Of a stretch of DNA of 64,000 bases, positions 1-9,436 are shown one piece after another. Under the pieces are notes generated by a model. The model was not told where the DNA came from. It saw nothing but the letters and a program-made list of their open reading frames with translations, and made no database searches. Position 1 is the first letter of the stretch; each line of letters opens with the position of its first letter. Location: assembly GCF_947507565.1 (NCBI RefSeq), contig NC_089191.1, positions 992,001 through 1,056,000 of the forward strand, in the 5' to 3' direction. Origin of the DNA: Oscarella lobularis (Eukaryota > Porifera > Homoscleromorpha > Homosclerophorida > Oscarellidae). Position numbers and translations under genes: made by a program.

Positions 1-504
1 CTTGGACTGCGAGTGGCAGCTGGGATGTCAGTCCACTCACAGGTGCAATTCCAAGGGGCGTCACTGATTTACCCGCCAGTGCTCTGCCTTACGCGGGGAG
101 GCAGCTCTAGAGCCTCTGCAGAGGTGACGCCTATTTAACCTCTTGGCGACCGAGGGATGACTGCACGGAGGGAACACAGAGATGGCTGCATTGGAGACAA
201 ACATCTACATGACAAAACAATTGACGGACAAGGAAACAACAACGAAGTACAGTACCTTGAAGCTAGGGAGAGGCAAATAGACGTTCCAGCCGTGCCCAGC
301 CAATATCTGAAATAACAGCAATGACTTTATCAGTTTTAGAAATTGCGCAGTTTTTAGTATGTATTAATAAATAAATAAATAAATAAATAAATGAAAGGAC
401 ATGGCGTACTCCGGATTGCGGCGTTATTAGCGTTGTCTTTAGGCCCTTTTCATTGAAAACGCGAAAGAAATTCGACAGCAAAAATAGGACGTCGTACGCG
501 CGAT
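1..504. other. Intergenic, no gene recognised
   Basis: No supported coding exon was found. The stretch contains a short ATAA/AAAT microsatellite near 363-393. The open frames here are short and have no recognisable similarity. The right edge abuts the truncated sulfotransferase copy. Confidence 0.5.
363..393. repeat. (ATAA)n microsatellite
   Basis: About seven tandem ATAA/AAAT units are visible directly in the sequence. It is a simple repeat with no inferred function. Confidence 0.9.
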
Positions 505-814
505 CGTCTCAAAGCATTGAAGTGCGTTGATTTCCAATTCAATATACGAAGATATCTGCAGAGTATGAAGCGTCCGAACGAAGCGAGATCCTCTGCTGTG
601 CCTACGCAGTTGAGTGCGAGCTGGAGACGCCCTCGCCACTGAGAATTCTGAGCTAGAGAGCCCGACTTGGCGCGAACGGTAGCGAGGAGGTTTTCGACCG
701 ACGACGGAGGCTTTTTGACTAGTTGCATGTTTATTCGGCTAAGGTAAGGATCGATCGCGTTGCGGGAAAGAGGCTTAGAAGAAGGGAAGAGACGAGAACT
801 GCGACACCGGCCAT
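505..814 (-). pseudogene. Truncated, frameshifted sulfotransferase fragment
   Basis: The fragment matches only the N-terminal quarter of the neighbouring sulfotransferases. It starts with ATG at 814 (MAGVAVLVSS), loses frame after the hydrophobic leader near 770, resumes with the conserved Lys-Pro-Pro-Ser-Ser segment in another frame, shifts again near 540 and stops resembling the family after the Glu-Thr-Ile-Ala motif. The P-loop and the C-terminal half are absent, so it cannot encode an enzyme. It keeps the TCACGTGA box just upstream of the ATG, as intact copies do. It is the seventh and outermost member of the array, and I infer a relic of unequal duplication. Confidence 0.8.
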
Positions 815-829
815 TGTTCGACTAATTGG

Positions 830-837
830 TCACGTGA
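830..837. promoter_or_regulatory. TCACGTGA E-box upstream of sulfotransferase relic
   Basis: A perfect palindromic E-box lies about 16 bp upstream of the ATG at 814. The same box sits in the same position before several other genes in this window. Confidence 0.5.
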
Positions 838-854
838 TTATTGGCAACTATGAA

Positions 855-2168
855 CTAAACAGAAAACATGTCACAATACTCCTTAGAGTCCCTTCGAATT
901 TCCGCCGAGTCTAAACCAAAATCCTCTATAGCGTACACGTGCTTGCCTGCTCTGGCGCGCTTCGCCTTGTCCTCGATCAGAAACGCCGTCAGTTTGTCGT
1001 CCACTGCTTTCGTGTGCTCCATGCCGACTTCGACGGCAATCTTTCTACACACAGAAATGGGATCTCGTATGAAGTCATCAAATCTAACGTCGATAGTAGA
1101 CTCGGGCATCCGCGGCGTTTGACGAACAAGCTCGTTCGTCATACGGAATACCGTCCTCTGCATACTTCGTCCCAATTTCAACGAATCGACTCGCGAAAAC
1201 GAAGCGTTGTTACGGCAAAGAAGCGATGTAAACGACGCGACGACGTCGGCCGGATTCCGATGCATACGCACGAAACAAGCATCGGGAAAATGACGCAGAA
1301 TGACGTCAGAAAACGGAGTGTGATGCGGAGCTTTGAGAACGAAATGAGACCGACGCCGATCGTTGGGACAAAATATCGACTGGATGACGTGCAAGTCTCT
1401 CTTGTAGAGACAATAGGCTCGATCCGACAGTTCCTCATATTGAGAAACAACGTCCATGAAATCGTCGCAGAGAACGAGCGGCAACGTCTCGTAGAACAGA
1501 TACCTGTTCAGCACCTCGATGCATTCTTCGGGACGGTCGACATCAATCGGGTGAACGCTGTATGATAACGAGAGGACGGCTCGGAGAAACGCTTCCGTTT
1601 CGATGGAGTGACGTTTCGACGCCATTTTGATTTTGTGACGTAAATCGTCGAGCGATGACGCGTCTCTGACGTCGCTAGGCGACGCGCCGCCGAAAACGAC
1701 TTGAGATACGGACGGACTAAAGGCGTCGGGATAAAGGGAGAGGAGATAATGGAGCAGCGTCGTTCCCGAGCGCCATAGGCCGAATATGAAGACGGGTCGA
1801 TTCGTTCGATCCGGTCGAGGCGCGATGACGACTTCGGGGAATTTTTGCGCGATCGTTTCGGAGCATTGGAGTGAATTGATTTCCATGCGGAGAGTTCCGT
1901 AGAGAATCCAGCGTCCGAATGGGGTGAGGTCGTCTGCTGTGCGTACGGAGTCGAGTGCGAGCTGGAGACGCTCTCGCCACTGGGAATTCTGCGCGAGAGA
2001 CGGCAGAAAGCCCGATTCGGCTCGAATCGTCGCGAGGAGCTCTTCTACCGACGACGGAGGCTTTGCCACTAGGTGAACGTTAATCCGGCTCAGATATGGA
2101 TCGATTGCGTTGAGGAGAATGCGGAAGAGACTCAAAAGAAGAGAAGAGACGAACACTGCGACGCCCAT
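855..2168 (-). CDS. Membrane-anchored sulfotransferase (array copy 1)
   Basis: A single-exon 437-residue protein with ATG at 2168. A hydrophobic N-terminal stretch (about residues 1-22) suggests a type II anchor. The 5'-phosphosulfate loop is visible at about 129-138 (GLWRSGTT) and the 3'-phosphate site at about 300-312 (RMHRNPADVVAS). These are the two PAPS-binding motifs of the sulfotransferase fold, closest in style to the Sulfotransfer_3 family. It would move sulfate from PAPS to an unknown acceptor, probably in the secretory pathway (inference from the anchor). It is one of five intact tandem paralogues on the same strand and has no introns, unlike nearly all other genes here, suggesting an ancestral intronless founder. 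The substrate cannot be read from sequence. Confidence 0.88.
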   Translation of the reverse strand: MGVAVFVSSLLLSLFRILLNAIDPYLSRINVHLVAKPPSSVEELLATIRAESGFLPSLAQNSQWRERLQLALDSVRTADDLTPFGRWILYGTLRMEINSLQCSETIAQKFPEVVIAPRPDRTNRPVFIFGLWRSGTTLLHYLLSLYPDAFSPSVSQVVFGGASPSDVRDASSLDDLRHKIKMASKRHSIETEAFLRAVLSLSYSVHPIDVDRPEECIEVLNRYLFYETLPLVLCDDFMDVVSQYEELSDRAYCLYKRDLHVIQSIFCPNDRRRSHFVLKAPHHTPFSDVILRHFPDACFVRMHRNPADVVASFTSLLCRNNASFSRVDSLKLGRSMQRTVFRMTNELVRQTPRMPESTIDVRFDDFIRDPISVCRKIAVEVGMEHTKAVDDKLTAFLIEDKAKRARAGKHVYAIEDFGLDSAEIRRDSKEYCDMFSV

Positions 2169-2180
2169 TCTTTCTCGAAG

Positions 2181-2188
2181 TCACGTGA
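2181..2188. promoter_or_regulatory. TCACGTGA E-box
   Basis: A perfect palindromic E-box 13 bp upstream of the ATG at 2168. Close spacing to the start codon recurs in several genes of the window. Confidence 0.5.
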
Positions 2189-2262
2189 TAATTTACATAA
2201 GTTGCACTTGTTTGTCAATACATCTCAAAACAACTAACAAACCAAAACGGCGCTTTAGGCGT

Positions 2263-3576
2263 CTAAACGGAAAACATTTCACAGTACTCCTTACAATCGC
2301 TACGAATTTCCTCTGCGTCTAGACCGAATTCCTCTAGCGTGTACTCGTGCTTTCCTGCTCTGGTGCGCTTCGCTTTGTCGTCAATCAGAAACGCCGTCAG
2401 TTTCTCTTCCACTGCTTTCGTGTGCTCCATACCGACTTCAATAGCAATCTTTGTGCACACAGAAATAGGATCGCGAGAAAACTCTTCAAATCGAAGGTCG
2501 ATCGTACACTTAGGCATCTGCGACGTTTGACGAACAAGTTCTTTCGCCATGTTGCAAATCGTCGTTTGAACACTTCGCCCCAATTCCACCAAATCCACCC
2601 GAGACTGAAACGGAGCGTTATTCACTCGAAGAAGCGACGAAAGAGAAGCGACAACTTCGGCGGGATTCCGATGCATGCGCACGAAATAAGCATTGGGAAA
2701 ATGACGCCGAATGACGTCAGGAAACGGCGTGTGATGCGGAGCTTTGAGAACGAAACGAGATCGACGACCATTTGCGGAAGTAATCGACTGCATGACGTGC
2801 AAATCTCTCTTATAAAGACGGTACGCTTTATCAGACAGATCCTTGTATTCGGAGACGAAGTCGGTGAAATCTCGAGCGCGAACGATAGGCAACGTTTCGT
2901 AGAATAAATAGTTGTTTAGCACTATGAGGCATTCTTCTGGACCGTCAAGTGCCGTGGGATGAACGCTGTACGGAATTGAAAAGATGCTTTTTGTGAACGC
3001 TTCGTGGGCGAAAGTGTACTGTTTCGAAGCGATTTTCATTTTTTGACGCAAATCGGCAAGGGACGACGCTTTTCTGATATCACTCGGCGACATTTCGGCG
3101 AAAACGGCGAGAAGTCTCGTGGGACTAAACGCCTCGGGATAAAGCGCTAAAAGATGATAGAGTAGCGTCGTTCCGGAGCGCGGTAAACCGAATATAAAAA
3201 TAGGTCTATTACGTTGATCCGGATGCGACGTGACGACGACTTGAGGAAACTTCAGCGACACCGTCTCGAAGCATTGGACGGCATTTATTTCCAGAAGAAG
3301 ATATCGGTAGATTGCTAAGCGTCCGAACGGAGTGACATCCTTCGCAGTGCGGAGGTAGTCAAGTACGAGTTGAACTCGCTCTCGCCACTGGGAATTTTGC
3401 GCCAGAGACGGCAGAGAGCCCGACTTGGCGCGAATCGTCGCGAGGAGTTTTTCCACCGACGACGGCGGCTTTTCGACTAGATGAATGTTCATTCGGCTCA
3501 GGTAGGGGTCGATGGCGTTGAGGAGGATGCGAAAGAGACTCAAAAGAAGTGAGGAGACGAGTACGACAACACCCAT
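2263..3576 (-). CDS. Membrane-anchored sulfotransferase (array copy 2)
   Basis: A single-exon protein of 437 residues. I chose the ATG at 3576 (MGVVVLVSS), which matches the paralogues' start; the open frame extends two codons upstream only through a GTG. The hydrophobic leader, the P-loop (GLPRSGTTLL) and the 3'-phosphate motif (RMHRNPAEVVAS) are intact. It ends in the shared Cys-Lys-Glu-Tyr-Cys-Glu-Met-Phe-Ser-Val type tail. Its nearest relatives are its neighbours at 855-2168 and 5230-6546. The palindrome CCACGTGG lies at 3598-3605, about 22 bp upstream. It is a predicted PAPS-dependent sulfotransferase; the acceptor is unknown. Confidence 0.88.
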   Translation of the reverse strand: MGVVVLVSSLLLSLFRILLNAIDPYLSRMNIHLVEKPPSSVEKLLATIRAKSGSLPSLAQNSQWRERVQLVLDYLRTAKDVTPFGRLAIYRYLLLEINAVQCFETVSLKFPQVVVTSHPDQRNRPIFIFGLPRSGTTLLYHLLALYPEAFSPTRLLAVFAEMSPSDIRKASSLADLRQKMKIASKQYTFAHEAFTKSIFSIPYSVHPTALDGPEECLIVLNNYLFYETLPIVRARDFTDFVSEYKDLSDKAYRLYKRDLHVMQSITSANGRRSRFVLKAPHHTPFPDVIRRHFPNAYFVRMHRNPAEVVASLSSLLRVNNAPFQSRVDLVELGRSVQTTICNMAKELVRQTSQMPKCTIDLRFEEFSRDPISVCTKIAIEVGMEHTKAVEEKLTAFLIDDKAKRTRAGKHEYTLEEFGLDAEEIRSDCKEYCEMFSV

Positions 3577-3804
3577 TGTCACTGTATTGCTGGCCTTCCA
3601 CGTGGTCTCGTAGTCACCTTTTAATCTGTCTTGCGCCGTCCCATCAGATCAATCATTCGTACAATGCAGGTGTATCAGTTAGCACAAACACAGCGGCAGT
3701 GGTGGCGACACTGGCAGGGAAGGCCTTACTTATTTATCTACAGAAAGTGTATAAAGAATTGCGCTGCTAGCTCACATTCAACGCTTAGGCGTTAATTAAG
3801 AGGC

Positions 3805-5115
3805 CTAAACGGAAAACATTTCGCAGTACTCCTTACAATCTCGTCGAATTTCCTCCGCGTCTAAACCAAACTCCTCTAGGGTGTACACGTGCTTGCCTGC
3901 TCTGGCGCGCTTTGCTTTGTCCTCAATCAGAAACGCCGTCAGTTGGTCTTCCACTGCTTTTGTGTGCTCCATACCAACCTCGATGGCAATCTTCCTACAC
4001 ACGGCAACGGGATCTCGAGTAAACTCTTCAAAGCGAACATCGATAGTAGACTCGGGCATCCGCGGCGTCTGACGGACAAGTTCTTCGGTCGCACCGCAAA
4101 TCCTCTTCTGAATTGTTCGTCCCAATTTCAACGAATCGACTCGCGAAAACGGAGCGTTGTTACGACGAACGAGCGACGAAAACGAAGCGACAACATCGGC
4201 CGGATTCCTATTCATACGCACGACAAGCATTGGGAAAATGACGCAGAATGACGTCGGCGAACGGAGTGTGACACGGCGCCTTGAGAACGAAACGAGATCG
4301 ACGCCGGTCATCCGAACGAGCAATTGATTGCATAATAAGCAAGTCTCTCTGATACAGTCGATAGGCTTGATCGGACAGTTCCCTATATTGAGAGGCAACG
4401 TTTGTGTAATCGCAGCGGCCAGACATCGGAAACACCTCGCAGAACAGATACTTGTTCAGCAATCCGATGCATTCTTCGGGGCCGTCGCTATTCATGGGGT
4501 GAATGCTGTACGGATAGGAGAGAATGGCTCTGAAGAAGACGTCCGCTTGAAAGGCGTGCTGTCTCGACGCCATTTTGATTGTGTGACGTAAATCGTCGAG
4601 CGATGACGCGTCTTTGACGTCGCTAAGCGACGCACCGCTAAAAGCGAAATGCGATATGGACGGATAGAAAACGTCGGGATAAAGGGAAAGAAGATGATGG
4701 AGTAGCGTCGTTCCCGAGCGCCATAGACCGAATACGAAGACGGGTCGATTCGTTCGATCCGGTCGAGGCGCGATGACGACTTCGGGAAATTTCTGTGCGA
4801 TTGTTTCCGAGCATTGGAGTGAATTGATTTCTAGCGGAGGCTTTTGTAGAGAATCCAGCGTCCGAACGGGGTGACGTCGTCCGCTGTGCGTATGAAGTCG
4901 AGTGCGAGCTGGAGACGCTCTCGCCACTGCGAATTCTGTGCGAGAGACGGCAGAGAGCCCGATTCGGCTCGAATCGTCGCGATGAGCTCTTCTACCAGCG
5001 ACGGAGGCTTTCCCACTAGGTGAATGTTAATTCTACTTAGGTAGGGGCCTATTGCGTCGAGGAGGACGCGGAAGAGACTCAAAAGAAGAGCAGAGACGAG
5101 GACTGCGACACCCAT
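3805..5115 (-). pseudogene. Sulfotransferase with two compensating frameshifts
   Basis: The full length of the family is present, but in three pieces. Residues 1 to about 95 read from the ATG at 5115 and end at a stop near 4831. The middle piece, with the P-loop (GLWRSGTT), reads in another frame from about 4830 to 4220. The C-terminal piece with the NRNPADVVAS site returns to the first frame down to 3805. Against intact copies there is one missing base near 4832 and two missing bases near 4222. The net change is three bases, so the ends are in phase while the catalytic middle is not. I infer a recent pseudogene, because similarity to copy 1 is otherwise very high; sequencing error is the alternative. 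Confidence 0.8.
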
Positions 5116-5129
5116 TGTTTATCCAGCTG

Positions 5130-5137
5130 TCACGTGA
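5130..5137. promoter_or_regulatory. GTCACGTGAC E-box (CLEAR-like)
   Basis: The palindrome GTCACGTGAC spans 5129-5138, 15 bp upstream of the ATG at 5115. It matches the bHLH-zip core CACGTG with the CLEAR-type flanks bound by TFEB/MITF factors in animals. Function here is inferred. Confidence 0.5.
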
Positions 5138-5229
5138 CTGCGTACAAGATATCAACATGCATCCAAATACGTAACAAATCAAAAAAATAAAAAACCGTTG
5201 AAGCGTCACGACTACGTCCACAAAAGAGC

Positions 5230-6546
5230 TCAGACAGCAAACATATCGCAATATTCCTTACAATCACTTCGAATTTTCTCGGCATCTAAACCAAATTCCT
5301 CCAGGGCATATTCATGCTTTCCTGCCTTAGCCCGTTGTGCGTTGTCCTTGTTCATAAACGCCGACAGTTTCTCATCTATCTCTTTGGTCTGCTCCATACC
5401 AGCTTGAATGGCAATCCTTCTACACACGGAAACGGGATCTCGAGAAAACTCTTCAAATTGAACGTCGATAGTGTCCTCAGGCATTTGCGGCGCTTGACGT
5501 ACGAGTTCTTTAGCGACACTACAAACCGTCTCTGTCAAACTTTGGCCGAGTTTCGACAAATCAGACATCATCGCAGCGTTATACCGACGAAGAAACGAAG
5601 AAATAGAAGGGACGACTTCAGCCGGATTCCGATGCATGCGTACGAAAAAAGCATTGGGAAAATGACGCAGAATGGCGTCGACGAACGGCGTGTGATGCGA
5701 CGCTTTGAGAACGAAACGAGACCGGCTATCGCGATCCGGCGAAGAAAGTATCGACTGATAGACGTGCAAATCTCTCTCGTAGAGACGATAGGCTCGATCG
5801 GACAGTTCCTCGCATTGGGCAGCAACGTTCATGAATTCGTTAGTACCGCGAAGGATAGGCAGCGTTTCGTACCACAAATACCTGTTCAGCCCCCAGAGGC
5901 ATTCTTCTGCCGCGTCGACTTGAGTGGGATGAATTTGGTACGGACAGGAGATGGCCCATTGGAGGAGGACGTCAAAAACGAATGCGTTCGTCTTCATCGC
6001 CTTTTTAATTCTTTGACGCAAATCGACGAGAGACGTCGCCTTTTTGACGTCTCTCGGCGAGATTTCGCCGACGTCAAATAGAGCCGGCGTGGGACTCAAA
6101 ACGTCGGGATAAAGGGAAAGAAGACGATGGAGTAGCGTCGTTCCCGAACGCCATAGACCGATTATAAAGATGGGTCGATTCGATCGATCCCCATGCGGTG
6201 CGATGACGACTTCGGGAAACTTCTGCGCTATCGCTTCGGTGCATTGGAGTGAATTGATTTCCTTGCGGAGTTGCCAGTAGAGAAACCAGCGTCCGAACGG
6301 GGTGACGTCGTCCGCCGTGCGCATGCGATCGAGTGCGAGCTGGAGACGCTCGCGCCACTGCGAATTGTGCGCGAGAGACGGTAGAGAGCCCGAATCGGCC
6401 CGAATCGCCGCGAGGAGATCTTCTACCGACGACGGAGGCATTGTCACAAGGCGAATGTTAATTCTTCTTAGATAGGGATCGATTTTGTTGACGAAGGTAC
6501 GGAAGAGACTGAAAAGAAAGGAGCAGACGAAGACGGCGACGCCCAT
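5230..6546 (-). CDS. Membrane-anchored sulfotransferase (array copy 4)
   Basis: A single-exon protein of 438 residues. The ATG at 6546 aligns with the paralogues; an upstream GTG in frame is not used. It has a hydrophobic leader, the P-loop (GLWRSGTTLLH) and the PAPS 3'-phosphate motif (RMHRNPAEVVPS). A Pro replaces the usual Ala between the Val-Val and Ser of that motif. The central acceptor-binding region differs more from copies 1 and 2 than the cofactor motifs do, which would fit a different acceptor. It is part of the minus-strand tandem array. Confidence 0.88.
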   Translation of the reverse strand: MGVAVFVCSFLFSLFRTFVNKIDPYLRRINIRLVTMPPSSVEDLLAAIRADSGSLPSLAHNSQWRERLQLALDRMRTADDVTPFGRWFLYWQLRKEINSLQCTEAIAQKFPEVVIAPHGDRSNRPIFIIGLWRSGTTLLHRLLSLYPDVLSPTPALFDVGEISPRDVKKATSLVDLRQRIKKAMKTNAFVFDVLLQWAISCPYQIHPTQVDAAEECLWGLNRYLWYETLPILRGTNEFMNVAAQCEELSDRAYRLYERDLHVYQSILSSPDRDSRSRFVLKASHHTPFVDAILRHFPNAFFVRMHRNPAEVVPSISSFLRRYNAAMMSDLSKLGQSLTETVCSVAKELVRQAPQMPEDTIDVQFEEFSRDPVSVCRRIAIQAGMEQTKEIDEKLSAFMNKDNAQRAKAGKHEYALEEFGLDAEKIRSDCKEYCDMFAV

Positions 6547-6703
6547 ACTGTCCACGCGCCGTTTGCTGACGTCACTAACTGAGTTACGAGATTCCTGGAA
6601 AAAAGGGGGTCACAGTAGTATAGCTTCTATCCGGCAGCCACGTGATGTTGCGGGGTGTCATCTTTCGTGCAAATTCGCTTCTTAATTAATTAATTACAGA
6701 AAC

Positions 6704-8011
6704 TTAGACAGCGAACATTTCGCAATATTCCTTACATTCTCGTCGAATCTCTGCTGCATCCAAACCGAATTCTTCTAGAGTGAACACGTGCTTGCCTGTC
6801 TTGGCCCGTTGTGCATTGTCCTCGTTCATATACGCTGACAATTTCTCATCCATTGCTTTCGTATGCTCTATACCAGCTCGAATGGCGATCTTTCTGCACA
6901 CGGAAACCGGATCTCGAGAGAACTCTTCGAATTGAACATCAGTAGTGTCTTCAGGCATCCGCGGCATTTGACGGACAAGTTCTTTAGACGTCACGCAAAC
7001 CGTCTTCTGCCAACTTCGTCCCAATTTCAACAAATCGACTCGAGAAAACGTGGCGTTATGTTCGCGAAGAAGAGAAGAAAGGGAGGCAACGACTTCAGCC
7101 GGATTTCGATGCATGCGTACGAAAAAAGCATTAGGAAAATGACGTAAAATGATTTTGACGAATGGAGCGTGATACGGCGATTTGAGAACGAAGCGAGACT
7201 TACTATTCGGAAAAACGATCGACTGCACCACGTGTAAGTCTCTCTTGTAAAGACGATAGGCTTGATCGGACAGTTCCTCATATTGCGAAGCAAAGTTGAT
7301 AAAATCGTGACCTTGGATGAGTGGCAGCGTTTCGTAAAACAAGTACCTGTTTAGCCCCCAAACGCATTCTTCTGCAGCGTCAACATGAATAGGATGAATG
7401 CTGTACGGAATGGAGAAAAAGCCTTTGGCAAAAACCTCAGATCCAAAAGCGTACCGCTTCGACGCTATGTTGATTTTTCGACGCAAATCGACGAGAGATG
7501 ACGCTTTTTTAACGACACTCAGCGACGTTCCGCCGAGAAAAAATAGAGACGGCGTGGGACAGAAAACCTCGGGATAAAGCGAAAGAAGCCGATGGAGTAA
7601 AGTCGTTCCCGAGCGCCATAGACCGAATATAATGATTGGTCGATTTCGATCCGCGTGCGGTGCGACGACGATTTCGGGAAATTTCTGCGCGATCGTTTCG
7701 GTGCATTGAAGTGAATTGATTTCTAAAAGAAGGGTTCTGTAGAGAATCCAGCGTCCGAACGGGGTGACGTCGTCCGCTGTGCGGATAGAGTCGAGTGCGA
7801 GCTGGAGACACTCTCGCCACTGCGAATTGCGTGCGAGAGACGGTAGAGAGCCGCCGGACTCGGCTCGAATCGTCGCGAGGAGCTCTTCCACCGACGACGG
7901 AGGCTTTGCCACTAGGTGAATGTTAATTCGGCACAGGTAGGGATCTACTGCATTAAGGAGGGCGCGGAAGAGACGCAAAAGAAAGGAAAAGACGAGCAAA
8001 ACGACACCCAT
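6704..8011 (-). CDS. Membrane-anchored sulfotransferase (array copy 5)
   Basis: A single-exon protein of 435 residues with ATG at 8011 (MGVVLLVFSF). Hydrophobic leader, P-loop (GLWRSGTTLLH) and 3'-phosphate motif (RMHRNPAEVVAS) are all present. It shares with copy 4 the Asp-Ala-Ala-Glu-Glu-Cys segment in the middle, so these two form a subgroup within the array. No TCACGTGA box is seen directly before this start, unlike copies 1 and 3. It is predicted to be a PAPS-dependent sulfotransferase; the acceptor is unknown. Confidence 0.88.
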   Translation of the reverse strand: MGVVLLVFSFLLRLFRALLNAVDPYLCRINIHLVAKPPSSVEELLATIRAESGGSLPSLARNSQWRECLQLALDSIRTADDVTPFGRWILYRTLLLEINSLQCTETIAQKFPEIVVAPHADRNRPIIIFGLWRSGTTLLHRLLSLYPEVFCPTPSLFFLGGTSLSVVKKASSLVDLRRKINIASKRYAFGSEVFAKGFFSIPYSIHPIHVDAAEECVWGLNRYLFYETLPLIQGHDFINFASQYEELSDQAYRLYKRDLHVVQSIVFPNSKSRFVLKSPYHAPFVKIILRHFPNAFFVRMHRNPAEVVASLSSLLREHNATFSRVDLLKLGRSWQKTVCVTSKELVRQMPRMPEDTTDVQFEEFSRDPVSVCRKIAIRAGIEHTKAMDEKLSAYMNEDNAQRAKTGKHVFTLEEFGLDAAEIRRECKEYCEMFAV

Positions 8012-8110
8012 TGTTCACGGAGGCGAGGGGCGTTACACACATACTACGCATAGCAATCCCGTCTGGCGACTTCCTGCTGACGCTAGTTAACTCTTTACGC
8101 GATCGATAAT

Positions 8111-9379
8111 TTAGACGCCAAATTTTCTGCAATACGCATTACAGTCGCGAAGAACATCTTCGGCGTTTAGGCTGAATTCTTCCACCGTGTATTTGTGCGG
8201 TCCCGCTTTGGTTCTGTTGTTCGCGTCCTCTCGGAGATATGACGTCAGTTTCCGAGTCGTCGATTCGGTGTTTTCAAACCCAATCTGACACGCAATTCTT
8301 TGACACACGGCCACGGGATCTCGAACGACTTCATCGAACCTAACATCTAACGAACGTCCAGCCGGCAGCGTTTGATTGACAAGTGCACGTGTCAGACACC
8401 GAATCACCTCCCCGCATTCCCGCCCTATTTCCTCGCAGTCGACCTCCCAAAACGGAGCCTGCGTAGCTCGAATAAGCGACGCCATCGACGACGCAGACTC
8501 GACCGGATTGCGATGCAGGCGAACGAAAAAAGCGTCGGGAAAATGATGCAGAATAATATCGGTGAACGGGGTGTGATACGGAGCTTTGAGAACAAAACGC
8601 GACTGATCGACGTCGTCGAACACGGACTGAATCACTTGCAAATCTCTTTTAAAAAACTCGTACGCTCGGTGAACTAGCTCTCGGTAGCCGACGACGACGT
8701 CGATGAAATCGCGACCTCGATTGAATGGAAAGTTCGTATAGAATAAATATTTGTTGAGCACGGTTTGACATTCTTCGGGTTCGAATACGCCGACGGGGTG
8801 ATGACTGTACGAAACGTGGCAACCGGAGTCGAAAAGAAGTTGCTGCAAGAAACCGAATCGCTTTGAAGCAACTGCTATTCTTTTGCGTAGATCGTCTATT
8901 GAGGACGCTTTGCAGACATCATCTGGCCTAATGCCTCCTAATTGGGACAAGCTACCGCTGACCGCCGCCGCGTTAGGATACGAAGAAAGTAAACGATGCA
9001 ATATAGTCGTTCCTGAGCGTGGGAGTCCCAGTATGAATACGGGTCGATTTATAGGCGATAGCATCACTTGGGGAAACTTCCTGGGAATTGATTCGAAAGA
9101 TTTCAGTGCGTCGATTTGCGAGCGTAGAGTCTGGTAGGACAGCCATCGTCCAAACGGTGTCATGCGCTTGGGATTCTCTTTCGAGAGGAAGTTAAGGACG
9201 TGTTGCATACGCTGTCGCCAGTCGCGACTGTATGCCACAGTCGGAAGAGATACCGATTTTGAGGAAAGGATTTCATCCACTGACGACGGTGGCATATCCA
9301 GCAGACGGAGGGGATTGAATGCATTGACAAACCAGCGAAATAGACGAAAGAGAAGAACGAGAAAGTACTCAACAGCCAT
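8111..9379 (-). CDS. Divergent sulfotransferase at array head
   Basis: A single-exon protein of 422 residues and the most diverged array member. The leader is shorter, the P-loop reads GLPRSGTTILH, and the second cofactor motif reads RLHRNPVESASS. The C-terminal tail (Cys-Asn-Ala-Tyr-Cys-Arg-Lys-Phe-Gly-Val) still matches the family. Because it is both most different and at the end nearest the next gene, it may represent the older copy from which the others expanded (inference). Its start codon is only 57 bp from the start of the divergent GH3 gene at 9437, so the two may share a bidirectional promoter. Confidence 0.87.
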   Translation of the reverse strand: MAVEYFLVLLFRLFRWFVNAFNPLRLLDMPPSSVDEILSSKSVSLPTVAYSRDWRQRMQHVLNFLSKENPKRMTPFGRWLSYQTLRSQIDALKSFESIPRKFPQVMLSPINRPVFILGLPRSGTTILHRLLSSYPNAAAVSGSLSQLGGIRPDDVCKASSIDDLRKRIAVASKRFGFLQQLLFDSGCHVSYSHHPVGVFEPEECQTVLNKYLFYTNFPFNRGRDFIDVVVGYRELVHRAYEFFKRDLQVIQSVFDDVDQSRFVLKAPYHTPFTDIILHHFPDAFFVRLHRNPVESASSMASLIRATQAPFWEVDCEEIGRECGEVIRCLTRALVNQTLPAGRSLDVRFDEVVRDPVAVCQRIACQIGFENTESTTRKLTSYLREDANNRTKAGPHKYTVEEFSLNAEDVLRDCNAYCRKFGV

Positions 9380-9436
9380 CTTTGCGGATGTCGTTGTCCG
9401 GGCAATCAGCCGTCTCGTGAGATCCTCTTGGCTACA

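Noticed and set aside
939-1565. 208-residue plus-strand open frame across the sulfotransferase
   Set aside because: It is antisense to a clearly conserved gene, has a low-complexity Arg-rich translation and similar shadow frames occur opposite each array copy (for example 2347-2907 and 5314-6081).
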